Assembly: GCF_902729355.1 (NCBI RefSeq)
Contig: NZ_CACVCC010000022.1
Location: forward strand, 1-38,992
Reading direction: 5' to 3'
DNA: 38,992 nt
Source: Streptococcus sp. S784/96/1
Lineage (GTDB): Bacteria > Bacillota > Bacilli > Lactobacillales > Streptococcaceae
A program made the position numbers and the translations under genes. Numbering within the stretch: position 1 is the stretch's first letter; every line of letters starts with the position of its first letter. Shown piece by piece: positions 24,222 to 32,653 of this stretch. The notes under the pieces were generated by a model, which did not search any database, had not been told where the DNA came from, and was given only the letters and a program-made list of their open reading frames with translations.

Positions 24222-24812
24222 ATGATGAAAAAATTACAAGATTATATTGCTTTCGACCTTGAATTTAATACGGTTAATGATGTGAGTCATATCATTCAAT
24301 TATCGGCAGTTAAATTTACGAATCACAAAGAAGTGGAGACATTTGATACTTACGTTTATACCGATGTGCCCTTGCAATCTTTTATCAATGGGTTGACAGG
24401 TATTACGGCGGAAAAAATTGCTGATGCCCCAAAGGTAAAAGAAGTGATAGCCCACTTTGCAGCTTTTGTGGGAAATTTTCCACTTGTTGGTTATAACGCT
24501 GGAAAATCTGATTTACCGATTTTAGCTGAAAACGGGCTTGATTTGACTGAACAATACCAAGTTGATCTCTATGATGAAGCCTTTGAGCGTCGCAGTAGCG
24601 ACCTAAACGGTATTCTCAATCTCAAATTGACTAGTGTCGCTGGCTTTCTAGGAATCAAGGGACGTGGGCATAATAGTTTAGAAGATGCCAGAATGACAGC
24701 TCTTATCTATGAAAAATTCCTAGAATTGGATGAGAATAAATCTTATTTGATTCAACAGGAAGAAACACACGGTGATAATCCTTTTGCAGCTTTGGGCGGC
24801 TTTTTTGATTGA
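24222..24812 (+). CDS. DnaQ-like DEDDh 3'-5' exonuclease
   Basis: A 196-residue protein with Exo I DYIAFDLEFNT near residue 7 (DxE), Exo II LVGYNAGKSDLPIL near 90, and Exo III GHNSLEDARMTALIYE near 144 (HxxxxD). This places it with the DEDDh exonucleases of the DnaQ/RNase T superfamily. It lacks a polymerase or helicase domain, so it acts alone or as a partner in repair or RNA processing. Two ATGs are adjacent (24222 and 24225); neither has a Shine-Dalgarno. Confidence 0.85.
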   Translation: MMKKLQDYIAFDLEFNTVNDVSHIIQLSAVKFTNHKEVETFDTYVYTDVPLQSFINGLTGITAEKIADAPKVKEVIAHFAAFVGNFPLVGYNAGKSDLPILAENGLDLTEQYQVDLYDEAFERRSSDLNGILNLKLTSVAGFLGIKGRGHNSLEDARMTALIYEKFLELDENKSYLIQQEETHGDNPFAALGGFFD

Positions 24813-24838
24813 CAAACTTGTAAACCTGATTTTAATAA

Positions 24839-24943
24839 TATAGTGGATTGAGAAAATAATAGGACAAGGCTAGGGGCTGCTGGTAAAACTAGAGTTCATC
24901 AAAGTTACTTAATGATGTCCTAACCTTTCTTCAATCCACTGTA
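24839..24943. repeat. Palindromic repeat with TAGTGGATTGA ends
   Basis: TATAGTGGATTGA (24839-24851) pairs with TCAATCCACTGTA (24931-24943). Inside, AGGACA/TGTCCT and AAGGCTAGG/CCTAACCTT pair too, giving one long hairpin of about 105 bp. It could end transcription on either strand. Only one copy is in the window, but the shape suggests a MITE. Confidence 0.65.
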
Positions 24944-24974
24944 TTTTAAAGAAAAAATCCCCTAGGGTTAGGGC

Positions 24975-25005
24975 TTGCTTGTAACGTTGTGTTATAGGGT
25001 AAGAT
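24975..25005 (+). promoter_or_regulatory. MerR-type promoter with 19-bp spacer
   Basis: TTGCTT (24975-24980) and TAAGAT (25000-25005) are separated by 19 bp, longer than normal, with the dyad TAACGTTGTGTTA in the spacer. MerR-family regulators activate promoters with this overlong spacing. It lies in front of the MerR gene itself, implying autoregulation. Confidence 0.75.
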
Positions 25006-25056
25006 GATGGGTGAACAAGGGATAAACCTTGTATCTCATAAAAGGAGGTGAAAGAT

Positions 25057-25780
25057 ATGTCTCAATATTCCACTGGTGAATTGGCTAAAATTGTTGGTGT
25101 TTCTGTCAGAACAGTTCAATATTATGATCAACGTGGTATTCTAATTCCATCAGAAATTTCAGATGGTGGTCGTAGAATTTATAACGATCAGGACTTGCAG
25201 AAACTCCAAGTCATTTGCTTTTTGCGCGACTTAGATTTTTTCAATTGATCAAATCAAAAGAGTTTTGTCTGAGGAAAATGCTGATGCTGTTCTAGAACTT
25301 CTATTAGAAGATCATGTTCAAGAACTTAAAAAGCAGGTCGTAGAACAAAAAACAAAACTTGACAAGACTGTCAATCTACTTGATAGTGTCAAAAAAGACA
25401 AGGACTATTCACTTGAGAAATTAAAAGACATTTCGATTACTATGAAAAATCAAAAATCTTGGAGGCGTTTATGGCTCAATATGATTTTAGGGATTATTCT
25501 AATTTCAGCAGTTTATGTTGGTGTTATTATATTAGCAACAACAGTCTTTAAATCAAAACTAGTTGCTTTCGGAGCTATTCCAGTATTCTTTATTGGGGTG
25601 AATCTGTGGATACAACATTACCTCAGTAAAATTGAATATCTCTGCCCCAGCTGCCATCAGACATTTGATGTAACCTTTAAACAAGTAGCTGTAGCTAGTC
25701 ATACCCCACGCACGCGTAAGCTAACTTGTCCACATTGTCATGAAAAATCTTACTGCCTTGAATTGGCAAAAGAAAAATGA
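25057..25780 (+). pseudogene. MerR-family regulator with zinc-ribbon tail, frameshifted in a T run
   Basis: From ATG 25057 (AAAGGAGG upstream) the frame reads YSTGELAKIVGVSVRTVQYY, the MerR HTH, then stops after LRDLDFFN. Six T's at 25236-25241 cause the shift; five would give LRDLDFSIDQIKRVLSEENA and join the downstream frame to 25780. That part holds a coiled coil, two membrane segments (about 25470-25610) and a C-terminal zinc ribbon, CPSCHQTF and CPHCHEK. The intact product would be about 240 residues. The slip could be a mutation, a phase-variable tract or a read error; the well-conserved rest argues for a recent event. Confidence 0.82.
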
Positions 25781-25816
25781 AACAATCTCCGTTGGATGTC
25801 CAGCGGAGATTGTTTT
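25780..25816. terminator. Bidirectional terminator between MerR and YbaB genes
   Basis: AAACAATCTCCG and CGGAGATTGTTT form a perfect 12-bp stem with an A run before and a T run after. Confidence 0.85.
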
Positions 25817-25818
25817 GA

Positions 25819-26118
25819 TTAGAATGGTAATTTACCTGCGAAAGCACCAAGTGATTTTTTAGTTGCTTCGTCGATTTGGTTTAAAGCATCGTTGACGGCT
25901 TGGATAGTCATATCTTGCAACGTTTCGATATCTTCTGGGTCAACAATCGCTTCTGCAAAGTTGAGCGACACTACTTTGTTATCACCAGTCAATTCAGCAA
26001 CCACTAAGTCTTGAGCTGATTTTCCAGTAAAGGTTGTATTAGCAAGTTCAGTTTGTTTAGCCTCCATTTGCTTTTGCATTTTTTGTGCCTGTTTCATTAG
26101 GTTTTGCATATTCATCAT
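25819..26118 (-). CDS. YbaB/EbfC nucleoid-associated protein
   Basis: A 99-residue member of the YbaB/EbfC family of small DNA-binding dimers: [19 protein letters not shown] start, [20 protein letters not shown] middle, [14 protein letters not shown] end. It binds and bridges DNA. No recombination genes (dnaX, recR) lie beside it here. Its 5' region contains a small AAGGGT/ACCCT hairpin near 26145-26158. Confidence 0.9.
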   Translation of the reverse strand: MMNMQNLMKQAQKMQKQMEAKQTELANTTFTGKSAQDLVVAELTGDNKVVSLNFAEAIVDPEDIETLQDMTIQAVNDALNQIDEATKKSLGAFAGKLPF

Positions 26119-26452
26119 AAGATTTTTAAGATTCCTTTCGTATCAAGGGTTTAGACCCTCTTGTTAAATTTCCGTTGCCTTATTGTTAAAAATTTTCAAA
26201 GGCAGAAGTTACTTTAAAAAGAATATCAAGTGTGTGATATCTCAGTATAATTCCTATTATATCATTTTGGATAGATAACTTAAAGGCTAGAGTTAATTTA
26301 ATATATGACATACGCCTATACGCATGAAAACTTTCTCTACATCCATTTGTGCCCTGACATCAATTTTGAAAAGATAGTTTTTTAAATCAATTATCTGCTT
26401 AGTCTTTTTCTCCAAATAATTGGACTAAATAAAAGAAAGTAATAGAGTACTT
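26119..26452. other. Non-coding stretch upstream of the YbaB gene
   Basis: AT-rich with no gene seen. It holds the promoter region of the YbaB gene (minus strand) and an AAGGGT/ACCCT hairpin; nothing else recognised. Confidence 0.5.
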
Positions 26453-26530
26453 TAGTACCTGTCAGGAAAAGTGGTTCGCGGGGAGACCAATTCGGTGAGG
26501 GTCAGTAATAGCGACTTATAGTCGTCGAAT

Positions 26531-26663
26531 AAAAGACTGGGCAAAAACTCAAATTTTAGCCTTGCTGTTGAAAATTGAACAAAATAAAATGGCTTATAAT
26601 CAACGTTTTTGACGACATTATTCTAAGCCATTTACCATTTTGAAGACTTTTAGCCCAGCCTCT
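26531..26663 (-). repeat. Nested palindromic repeat, family A, copy 3 (reverse)
   Basis: The reverse complement begins AGAGGCTGGGCTAAAAG, passes through TGGCTTAGAATAATGTCGTC and TTATAAGCCATTTTATTTTG, and ends GTTTTTGCCCAGTC. It matches 19283-19409 closely. Outer ends pair, as does an inner GGCTTA/TAAGCC stem. Confidence 0.75.
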
Positions 26664-26718
26664 TGTTGATTATTCGATGTGTGTCGCTCAACGGTTTAGT
26701 ATCTGGTGAAAGGAATAT

Positions 26719-27120
26719 AGATGTCAGAATTTCTAGATAATATCCTATTTTGTATCAATATGTTGGAAACTTATAATTAAGTGAAAGCCAATAAAGGCTA
26801 AGCTGGAATTGATGGCAACACAATTATATAGATGTCTATCTTCGCCAACACTGGCGAATCGTCAAGGAACTGATAAAACAGATGACCTCAGTCAGTCCTG
26901 CGAGTTGAAATTCCTAAACCCTAATGGAGGGAGCCATTAACTAGGAATCTCTACAGTGATGGATAGAATGGTTCAGCAGGACATCGTTCAAGTTGTCAGT
27001 CCTCTCTGTAGACCTTATTTCTCTAAGACAATCTATGGATTCACAGAGAGGACACCTGAAAAAGCCGTCATTAAGCTATTAGAATACCTTAATGACGGCT
27101 CTATTGTAGCTCACCGTATC
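26719..27120 (+). pseudogene. Group II intron reverse transcriptase/maturase remnant
   Basis: Scattered but recognisable in shifting frames: VKANKG followed by AGIDG, then HWRIVKELIKQ, VEIPKPNGG-like, MDRMVQQDIVQVVSPLCRPY, FSKTIYGF and KAVIKLLEYLNDG. These match RT blocks 0-3 of group II intron maturases. Several stops and shifts are present, and the YADD active-site block is absent. Confidence 0.7.
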
Positions 27121-27277
27121 TAATGGTAATCCATTTGGCAGCGAGCAGTTCACTAAATTAGATTCTTATCTTCGATGACAGACATTACAAGTTAGTTGAA
27201 CCACCGTGTGCTTGACGGCAAGCAAACGGTGTGAGAAGGGATAGAGATTAGCCTTTCTTGATTGTCTATCAGAAACT

Positions 27278-28684
27278 TTACATATTAGGATGTGATTTAG
27301 GCTCAGTTGTATTTTGAGTATTGATCAAGTTATTAAAATCAATAGTAAAGACCATATAGTCGTCTTGTTGTTCAAAATGGTAGGATAATCGATGTTTGGA
27401 GAGGATTTGTTCGACGATATAAAGGCCAAGTCCTGTTCCGCCATCTTGACGGTTGCGACTAAAGTCTGGACGGTAGAAAGGTTGAAAAACTTGCTCAAGC
27501 TGATCGTCTTCTAAAACGTGTTCGGCTTGGTTAGCGATGCTGAGTTTCCCATGGGTGAGAGTTAGTGTCACCTTACCTCCAGAACGAGTGTAGCGAAAAG
27601 CATTATCTAGAATGTTTTTAATCGCTTTGTCTAGGTAGAGTTGATGAGCTGAGATGGTGCAAGGTTCTAAATGAACATCGAATTGCAAGTGTTTTACCGC
27701 AGCTATTCCTTCGTAGATTGGTAAGGTCTCCATCAAGAGTTTTTCCAGTGAGAATGTATCCTGATAGGGTTTGAGAATTAAATCTAGCTTAGATGCCTCT
27801 AGGATGGACTGGACAATCTGTCCCTGCTCCTTTAAAATTTGGTGGCAAAGTTTAAGGTATTTATCACGATTTTTAAAATCACCAACATTGTAAAGCATGC
27901 CTTCAATCATTCCCGTCATACTGGTAATAGGTGTTTTGAGTTCGTGAGAAGTCATGCGTAGGAAATCCATTTTTTGTTTTTCTCTGAGGAGAGTTTTTTG
28001 GTTTTCATGTTCTAAATGTTCAATGCTGGTGAGCAGATGATTATAGAGACTATTGATATCTTGGGCGAGATGTGCAATTTCATCTTGGCCAGATACTTGA
28101 CAAGTCAGCCCTTTTTCGAGACGTTGCATTTGACGAGTTTGTAGAGAAATCTCCTTGATGCGTTTGGTAGATAGGCGGCTATAAATTAAGACGGCAATAC
28201 CAACAATCATGATAAAGAGGAGAATAACGAAAGGGTACATGGTCAGCAAAGTTTGGCTGATAGTCGTTAAAGATGGAAAACTATATTCGCCAGATAAGAA
28301 TAAAAGCTTTCCTTCGTCAGTCACTAGATTTGCTGTCCAAAGACCAACTTCGTCGCTTTCAACATCCGATAAGGTTTGTGAGTCAATACTGTCAAAGCTA
28401 TCTGGATATTCTAGTATAGGATAAATCAGATTTCCTTCTGTGTCAGACAGAGAAAAGAAGATACGGAAGTGCTTTTCATCAAGTATTTTCAATTGCTTAA
28501 TGATATCAGTTTTACTTTTGTGATTTATTTGGTTAACAACTTGATTAAAATCTTGACGCAGCTCTTCCTTTTTAGATTGATTGTAATAGATCGGTAGAGT
28601 GAAGTAAAGAATTCCCAGAAAGAAGAGGGTGATTAAGGAAATGGTGGCACTTAGGGTGATGAAACTTTTTCTAGTAATTCCCAT
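27278..28684 (-). CDS. Sensor histidine kinase
   Basis: A 468-residue membrane kinase. TM1 is at about 10-33 and TM2 at about 147-170 (YPFVILLFIMIVGIAVLIYS), enclosing an extracellular sensor of about 115 residues. A HAMP region follows. The phospho-acceptor box is MTSHELKTPITSMTGM near His246, and the ATPase has KAIKNILDNAFRYTRSGGK (N box) and GGTGLGLYIVEQ (G box). Its start lies 14 bases inside the response-regulator gene, so the two are coupled. The pair is divergent from the ccdA-thioredoxin genes, suggesting control of envelope thiol redox, which is inference. Confidence 0.9.
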   Translation of the reverse strand: MGITRKSFITLSATISLITLFFLGILYFTLPIYYNQSKKEELRQDFNQVVNQINHKSKTDIIKQLKILDEKHFRIFFSLSDTEGNLIYPILEYPDSFDSIDSQTLSDVESDEVGLWTANLVTDEGKLLFLSGEYSFPSLTTISQTLLTMYPFVILLFIMIVGIAVLIYSRLSTKRIKEISLQTRQMQRLEKGLTCQVSGQDEIAHLAQDINSLYNHLLTSIEHLEHENQKTLLREKQKMDFLRMTSHELKTPITSMTGMIEGMLYNVGDFKNRDKYLKLCHQILKEQGQIVQSILEASKLDLILKPYQDTFSLEKLLMETLPIYEGIAAVKHLQFDVHLEPCTISAHQLYLDKAIKNILDNAFRYTRSGGKVTLTLTHGKLSIANQAEHVLEDDQLEQVFQPFYRPDFSRNRQDGGTGLGLYIVEQILSKHRLSYHFEQQDDYMVFTIDFNNLINTQNTTEPKSHPNM

Positions 28685-29336
28685 GTGCAGAGTCCTCTAA
28701 CTTGTATCCTCTTCCAACAACAGTGCTTAAAGTAAGCTCGGGTATCTTCTTACGAATATTTTTAATATGGTTATCAAGTACGCGACTGTCCAGTTCACTA
28801 TATCCCCAGATACTCATCATGAGGTTGTCTCGGGTAACGAGTTTTCCCTGGCGCTTAGCTAAAAGCTCCAAAATATCGTACTCTGTCTTAGTTAGAGAAA
28901 TAGCTTCTTGATTGAAGTAGGCGGTTGAATTGTCTATATCTATTTTCAACTGACCGAACTGAATTTCCTTTGGTGGCTGAGTTTGGTGCAAAACATTTTC
29001 GATGCGTTTCATGAGAATTAAGGGTGAAAAAGGCTTGACTACATAATCGCTGATGGTATGGTTGAAACTGATTAGCTGGGTATATTCATCATCCATAGCT
29101 GTCAGCATAATAATAGGCACATCAGAAGTCTGGCGAATCTTTTTTAAAACTTCTAAGCCACTGATGCTAGGAATCATAATATCCAGAAGAACGAGGTCAA
29201 ATTTATCCTCTTCAAAGGCCTCTAAGGCTTTTTGACCATCAAAGATTGAAACAACGCTATGATTATATTCTTTTAGAAATTCCGTTACAATTTGATTGAT
29301 GGCCGTATCATCTTCAACTAATAAAATATGTGCCAT
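28671..29336 (-). CDS. OmpR-family response regulator
   Basis: A 221-residue response regulator. The receiver domain has acidic LLVEDD at 5-10, phospho-acceptor Asp52 in LVLLDIMIPS, Thr79 in IIMLTAMDD and Lys102 in YVVKPFSP. The C-terminal winged helix (about 125-218) ends ELTLSTVVGRGYKLE. It precedes and overlaps the kinase gene. Start ATG with AAAGGAGCT upstream. A TTAACC/GGTTAA palindrome in the divergent promoter region is a candidate site. Confidence 0.92.
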   Translation of the reverse strand: MAHILLVEDDTAINQIVTEFLKEYNHSVVSIFDGQKALEAFEEDKFDLVLLDIMIPSISGLEVLKKIRQTSDVPIIMLTAMDDEYTQLISFNHTISDYVVKPFSPLILMKRIENVLHQTQPPKEIQFGQLKIDIDNSTAYFNQEAISLTKTEYDILELLAKRQGKLVTRDNLMMSIWGYSELDSRVLDNHIKNIRKKIPELTLSTVVGRGYKLEDSAHGNY

Positions 29337-29402
29337 GCGATAGCTCCTTTATGTTTGGTTTAATAATGTATTACTTTAATTATACTACAACTGCTATAGG
29401 GA

Positions 29403-29421
29403 TTTAACCAAAAGGGTTAAA
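29403..29421. promoter_or_regulatory. Palindrome between response-regulator and ccdA genes
   Basis: TTTAACC and GGGTTAAA are inverted around AAAA. Located midway between the divergent operons, about 70 bp from the regulator start and 105 bp from ccdA. It could be the regulator's own binding site. Confidence 0.4.
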
Positions 29422-29524
29422 ATTAGGTGAAAAATAGATGGATGATAGATGGACAAGATATCCAAGTGCTAGAATGAGCGTATCAATAACAATACTCATT
29501 GAGTGATAACAGAAAGGAGCTATT

Positions 29525-30229
29525 ATGGAGATTCAACATGTTAAAGTACTTGCCTTGTTTTTGGAAGGCCTACTGTCTTTTTTCTCGCCCTGTGTTCTGC
29601 CAATTCTGCCAATCTATATTGGTATTTTGGGAGGGCAAAGTGAAGGTGTTTATGACTCTAAACACCGTAAGAGGGTTTTCTATAATACTTTAATTTTTGT
29701 ATTAGGAATAGCTACGACCTTCTTCCTACTTGCTTTTGCTAGTAGTTTTTTGAGTCGTTTCTTGACTCAACATATTCGAGTGCTACAAATCGTTAGCAGT
29801 ATCTTAATTATTCTTATGGGTCTATTTCAATTAGGAGTCATTAAGTCAGTTGTATTGACTAAGGAGGTTTCTGCTAAGGCTAAAGTATATCAAGCTGGAC
29901 AGACGGTCACCCCTGTTATAGCTTACTTAATGGGGTTTACCTTTAGTTTTTCATGGACGCCTTGCATCGGTCCAATTCTAGCTAGTGTTTTTTTCTATGC
30001 GAGTAGCCATTCAGGTATTTGGAGTATTCTCTTAATATCGGTTTACTGTATTGGTTTCATTTTACCTTTTATTCTGGTAGCTATTTTTTCTCAGAGGGTG
30101 TTGGATTATTTCAAAAAGCAAGCTCGTTTGCTGCATTATACCAAAATGATTTCGGGGATATTGCTTATCTTGATTGGTTTATCTATCTTAACTGGATTAT
30201 TTGCTAATTTAACACATTTATTCAAATAA
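29525..30229 (+). CDS. ccdA: CcdA-family thiol-disulfide transporter
   Basis: A 234-residue, six-helix membrane protein that carries reducing power across the membrane to extracytoplasmic thioredoxins. The two conserved Cys lie in FFSPCVLPILPIY near 24 and SWTPCIGPIL near 145, as in CcdA. Start: ATG 29525 with AAAGGAG upstream. The thioredoxin-like lipoprotein follows after 13 bp, so they form an operon. In pneumococcus the equivalent pair feeds MsrAB; no msrAB is found here. Confidence 0.9.
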   Translation: MEIQHVKVLALFLEGLLSFFSPCVLPILPIYIGILGGQSEGVYDSKHRKRVFYNTLIFVLGIATTFFLLAFASSFLSRFLTQHIRVLQIVSSILIILMGLFQLGVIKSVVLTKEVSAKAKVYQAGQTVTPVIAYLMGFTFSFSWTPCIGPILASVFFYASSHSGIWSILLISVYCIGFILPFILVAIFSQRVLDYFKKQARLLHYTKMISGILLILIGLSILTGLFANLTHLFK

Positions 30230-30242
30230 AAGGAGGAAAACA

Positions 30243-30866
30243 ATGTTTAGAAAATCTTTAGTATTGACGGCTTGCCTCTGTGGCCTTTTCTTGACAGCCT
30301 GTGGCACGGGGAAGTCAACGGAGACTAAATCCATGTCATCAACAGTTACACAAACGCAGGCGCCAGAGCAAGGAACAGAAGGAAAACAAGGAGAGAGCGC
30401 CCCGCAATCAGTGGTTGAGGGAGAAAGAGCTCCTGACTTAACATTGATGGACAAAGATGGGAAAGAAGTATCCCTAAAAGATTATGCTGGTAAAAAAGTT
30501 TATATTAATTTTTGGGCGAGCTGGTGCAAACCTTGCTTGGCAGAAATGCCTCATATTGAAAAAGTCTATCAAAAATATAAGGACAACAAGGACTATGTTT
30601 TCTTGAGTGTTACGTCACCAAAAGACGCTAAGTTTAATAACAACTATGCTTTAGATGAAAGTCAAGAAATCATCATGGCTGCTGCTAAAAAAGTAGGCAT
30701 AACTTATCCGGTTCTCTTTGATCAGAAAGATAATGCGATGTTATCTTATGGGCTTCGAGCGTTTCCAAGCCATATCTTTATCAATAGTGATGGCACAGTT
30801 AATAAGGTTTTCTCAGGAGAATTGAACAAGGATACTTTAGAAGCTGGGCTTAAAGGGTTGAAATAA
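30243..30866 (+). CDS. TlpA-like thioredoxin-fold lipoprotein
   Basis: A 207-residue extracytoplasmic lipoprotein: MFRKSLVLTACLCGLFLTAC signal with lipobox LTAC, a Ser/Thr/Gln-rich linker (about 21-60), then a TlpA/ResA thioredoxin fold with active site NFWASWCKPCLAEMP near residue 90-104 (WCxxC) and cis-Pro region LRAFPSHIFI near 180. It most likely reduces surface proteins with electrons from the CcdA protein encoded upstream. Close in type to the Etrx proteins of pneumococcus. Confidence 0.9.
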   Translation: MFRKSLVLTACLCGLFLTACGTGKSTETKSMSSTVTQTQAPEQGTEGKQGESAPQSVVEGERAPDLTLMDKDGKEVSLKDYAGKKVYINFWASWCKPCLAEMPHIEKVYQKYKDNKDYVFLSVTSPKDAKFNNNYALDESQEIIMAAAKKVGITYPVLFDQKDNAMLSYGLRAFPSHIFINSDGTVNKVFSGELNKDTLEAGLKGLK

Positions 30867-31592
30867 GAGTAAGAGTGCTGCGTAAATTTTTGTAGATTTG
30901 GTTTTGCTGGAATCCTCCTTTATGTTTGTGTCAATTAGACAAGTATTACTAAAAGGAAAGAACTTCCAACTTGCTAATAGACCCAATTAAAACAACACTT
31001 TGCGTATCATAAATTCAAAAAGCACAGCAGTATAACATAATAAAATTATTAGACTTATTCGGAAACTCAATAACTTAATTTTAAAATAATGGTTAGATAT
31101 AAGTAGAACTATAAAATGCTATTGTTCTAAATGTTATGGTATCTGGACAAGTCTATTATTTTGCCGCTTTTAGCCAAGCACAAATTTTTTTAAGTCTTGG
31201 TTTAAGTCACGGATTATTAATCGTTCTATCTTCTACCTTGTAGGTTATAGTAGCATAGGTAGATCAAAGTAGGGCTAGACTATTATAGGATTAAATTTAT
31301 TTTTCAACTAGGCAAAAACATGACGGTTATTCATGCCTTGAAAATCTTAGAATCAGCCAATTGAGAAAATCACTTGAAAGTATTTTTTAGCTATGAATAA
31401 TCTAGAAGAGATACGAGGTTATAAGCCTCAACCTCTCTCATTAAGAGTAGAAGCCATACGACTTATTTATTTTTCATGTTGACTTTCAAGTAAAAGGAAT
31501 TTTTGATAAGCTTAATGCTCTTAGGTCTATGCCTGATTCAATAGCATAATGGCAGAAAAATTATGTCTTTCTATTTTTTAATAGTACTGTGG
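30867..31592. other. Non-coding, decayed region after the TlpA-like gene
   Basis: Around 730 bp without a gene. Contents: a 27-bp stretch (30994-31020, AACACTTTGCGTATCATAAA) whose reverse complement recurs at 32465-32491; family B repeat copy 2 (31046-31158); and unrecognised AT-rich sequence to 31590 with multiple stops on all frames. In related streptococci msrAB follows here, but no trace was recognised. Confidence 0.6.
31046..31158 (+). repeat. MITE-like repeat, family B, copy 2
   Basis: About 113 bp beginning TTATTAGACTTATTCGGAAA and ending GTATCTGGACAAGTCTATTA. It aligns well with 32316-32422 and with the reverse complement of 19554-19660. Ends are inverted. Confidence 0.75.
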
Positions 31593-31598
31593 TATAAT
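31590..31598 (+). promoter_or_regulatory. Extended -10 of the DUF4298 gene, six bases from ATG
   Basis: TGG-TATAAT, then AAAGGA, then ATG. Same geometry as polA and tatD. Confidence 0.5.
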
Positions 31599-31604
31599 AA
31601 AGGA

Positions 31605-31922
31605 ATGAAAGAAATTAAAAAAATTGAAATGATGGAGCAAATACTCAATCAGAGTTTAGAACAAGCAAATCGGTTGGGGCAGGCCTTAGAAACTACTCAA
31701 AATCATATTTCTCAGCTTGAGACTCTTTTTGCTTACTATGGAAGTTCAGGGTGGCGTAAGCATATTGAGCTAGATGAGAAAGGGAAAATTCCATATAATA
31801 TTCCACGAGGAGTCTTATCAGAAGATGGGATTTATAATGCCATTCTAGATTATCGTGAGTTAGCCCAGACTATGCGGATTCTAGCAGACCGGATTGACCA
31901 TGCTATTTTGCCGGAGGAATAG
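31605..31922 (+). CDS. DUF4298 domain protein
   Basis: A 105-residue soluble protein, helical and partly coiled coil (EIKKIEMMEQILNQSLEQAN), with the family-typical YYGSSGWRKHIELDEKGKIP near 45-64 and GVLSEDGIYNAI near 71. Function unknown. I chose ATG 31605 because the frame upstream to 31563 reads through the -10 box. With the -10 only six bases before the ATG, a leaderless message is likely; a later ATG pair (31629) is an alternative. Confidence 0.75.
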   Translation: MKEIKKIEMMEQILNQSLEQANRLGQALETTQNHISQLETLFAYYGSSGWRKHIELDEKGKIPYNIPRGVLSEDGIYNAILDYRELAQTMRILADRIDHAILPEE

Positions 31923-32593
31923 ATTCATCCAAGATGGGAGTACTGAAGGAGTAGTCTCAATGATATGTCAAAAGAAAAGCTGAGATTTTTGTACGACAAG
32001 TGAGAGTGGGCCCTCTCCGCGCAGTTTATTAGGATGGCTGTTCACAATTGCGTAACAAGGGTTTAGGGCCTCCAATTTCGAGAAATTATAATTTTATATC
32101 TGTTTCTTAGTAGTTCTTAGTAGCAGGTTTTGATAGTCTCTCTCCTCAGACTCTTTTCACCTTGCGAAAAGTGCTAGTGGTAGGAATTCGTCGTTTGTAA
32201 TGCTTACAGAAAATACCAGTGAGGGGTCCATTGTGAAATAATCATATAGTGAAGGTAAATGAATTATAACACTGAAATAATTTATATTAAAGAGGAATAC
32301 TATTTTAAACTAGACCATTAGACTTGTTGGGAAACTTGATAACTTGATTTAAAATAATGGATATCAGTAGATCTGTGGAATGCTATTGTTACAAATGTTA
32401 TGGTATCCGAACATGTCTATTATAATAAACTTGGCTTTGCCTATCATTTTCTCATTTCGTGGTTGTTTTGAGTTTATGGTACGCAAAGTTTTTAGTTTGG
32501 CTAGAATTAACTAGCATAACGGGGGGATTCGGGATAAATCAGAATTATACTTTCTCTGCCTTTAGATAAAAAACAGATGCCTGATAGGGGCTG
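31923..32593. other. Non-coding, decayed region before the CPBP cluster
   Basis: About 670 bp with no gene recognised. It holds family B repeat copy 3 (32316-32422), the 27-bp segment at 32465-32491 and otherwise unassigned sequence. No bacteriocin-like small gene with a GG leader was found here. Confidence 0.55.
32316..32422 (+). repeat. MITE-like repeat, family B, copy 3
   Basis: About 107 bp beginning CATTAGACTTGTTGGGAAAC and ending GTATCCGAACATGTCTATTA. The core TGGAATGCTATTGTTACAAA is shared with the other two copies. Ends are inverted. Confidence 0.75.
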
Positions 32594-32622
32594 TTGAGAC
32601 AATTGTGATATGATGATAGAAT
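32594..32622 (+). promoter_or_regulatory. Promoter of the CPBP cluster
   Basis: TTGAGA (32594-32599) and TAGAAT (32617-32622), 17-bp spacer, 31 bp before the first CPBP start. Confidence 0.55.
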
Positions 32623-32653
32623 AAAAAATAAAACACATTGGGAGAGAATATAT

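Larger units (their letters stand above)
26453..27250 (+). mobile_element. Decayed group II intron, split by a palindromic repeat
   Basis: 26455-26530 carries GGTGAGGGTCAGTAATAGCG and CGACTTATAG, like group II intron RNA. 26531-26663 is a palindromic repeat inserted in it. 26719-27120 is a broken reverse-transcriptase/maturase reading frame. 27190-27245 (GTTGAACCACCGTGTGC, AAACGGTGTGAGAAGG) resembles the 3' RNA domains. Large parts are deleted, so it is not expected to splice or move. Confidence 0.6.
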
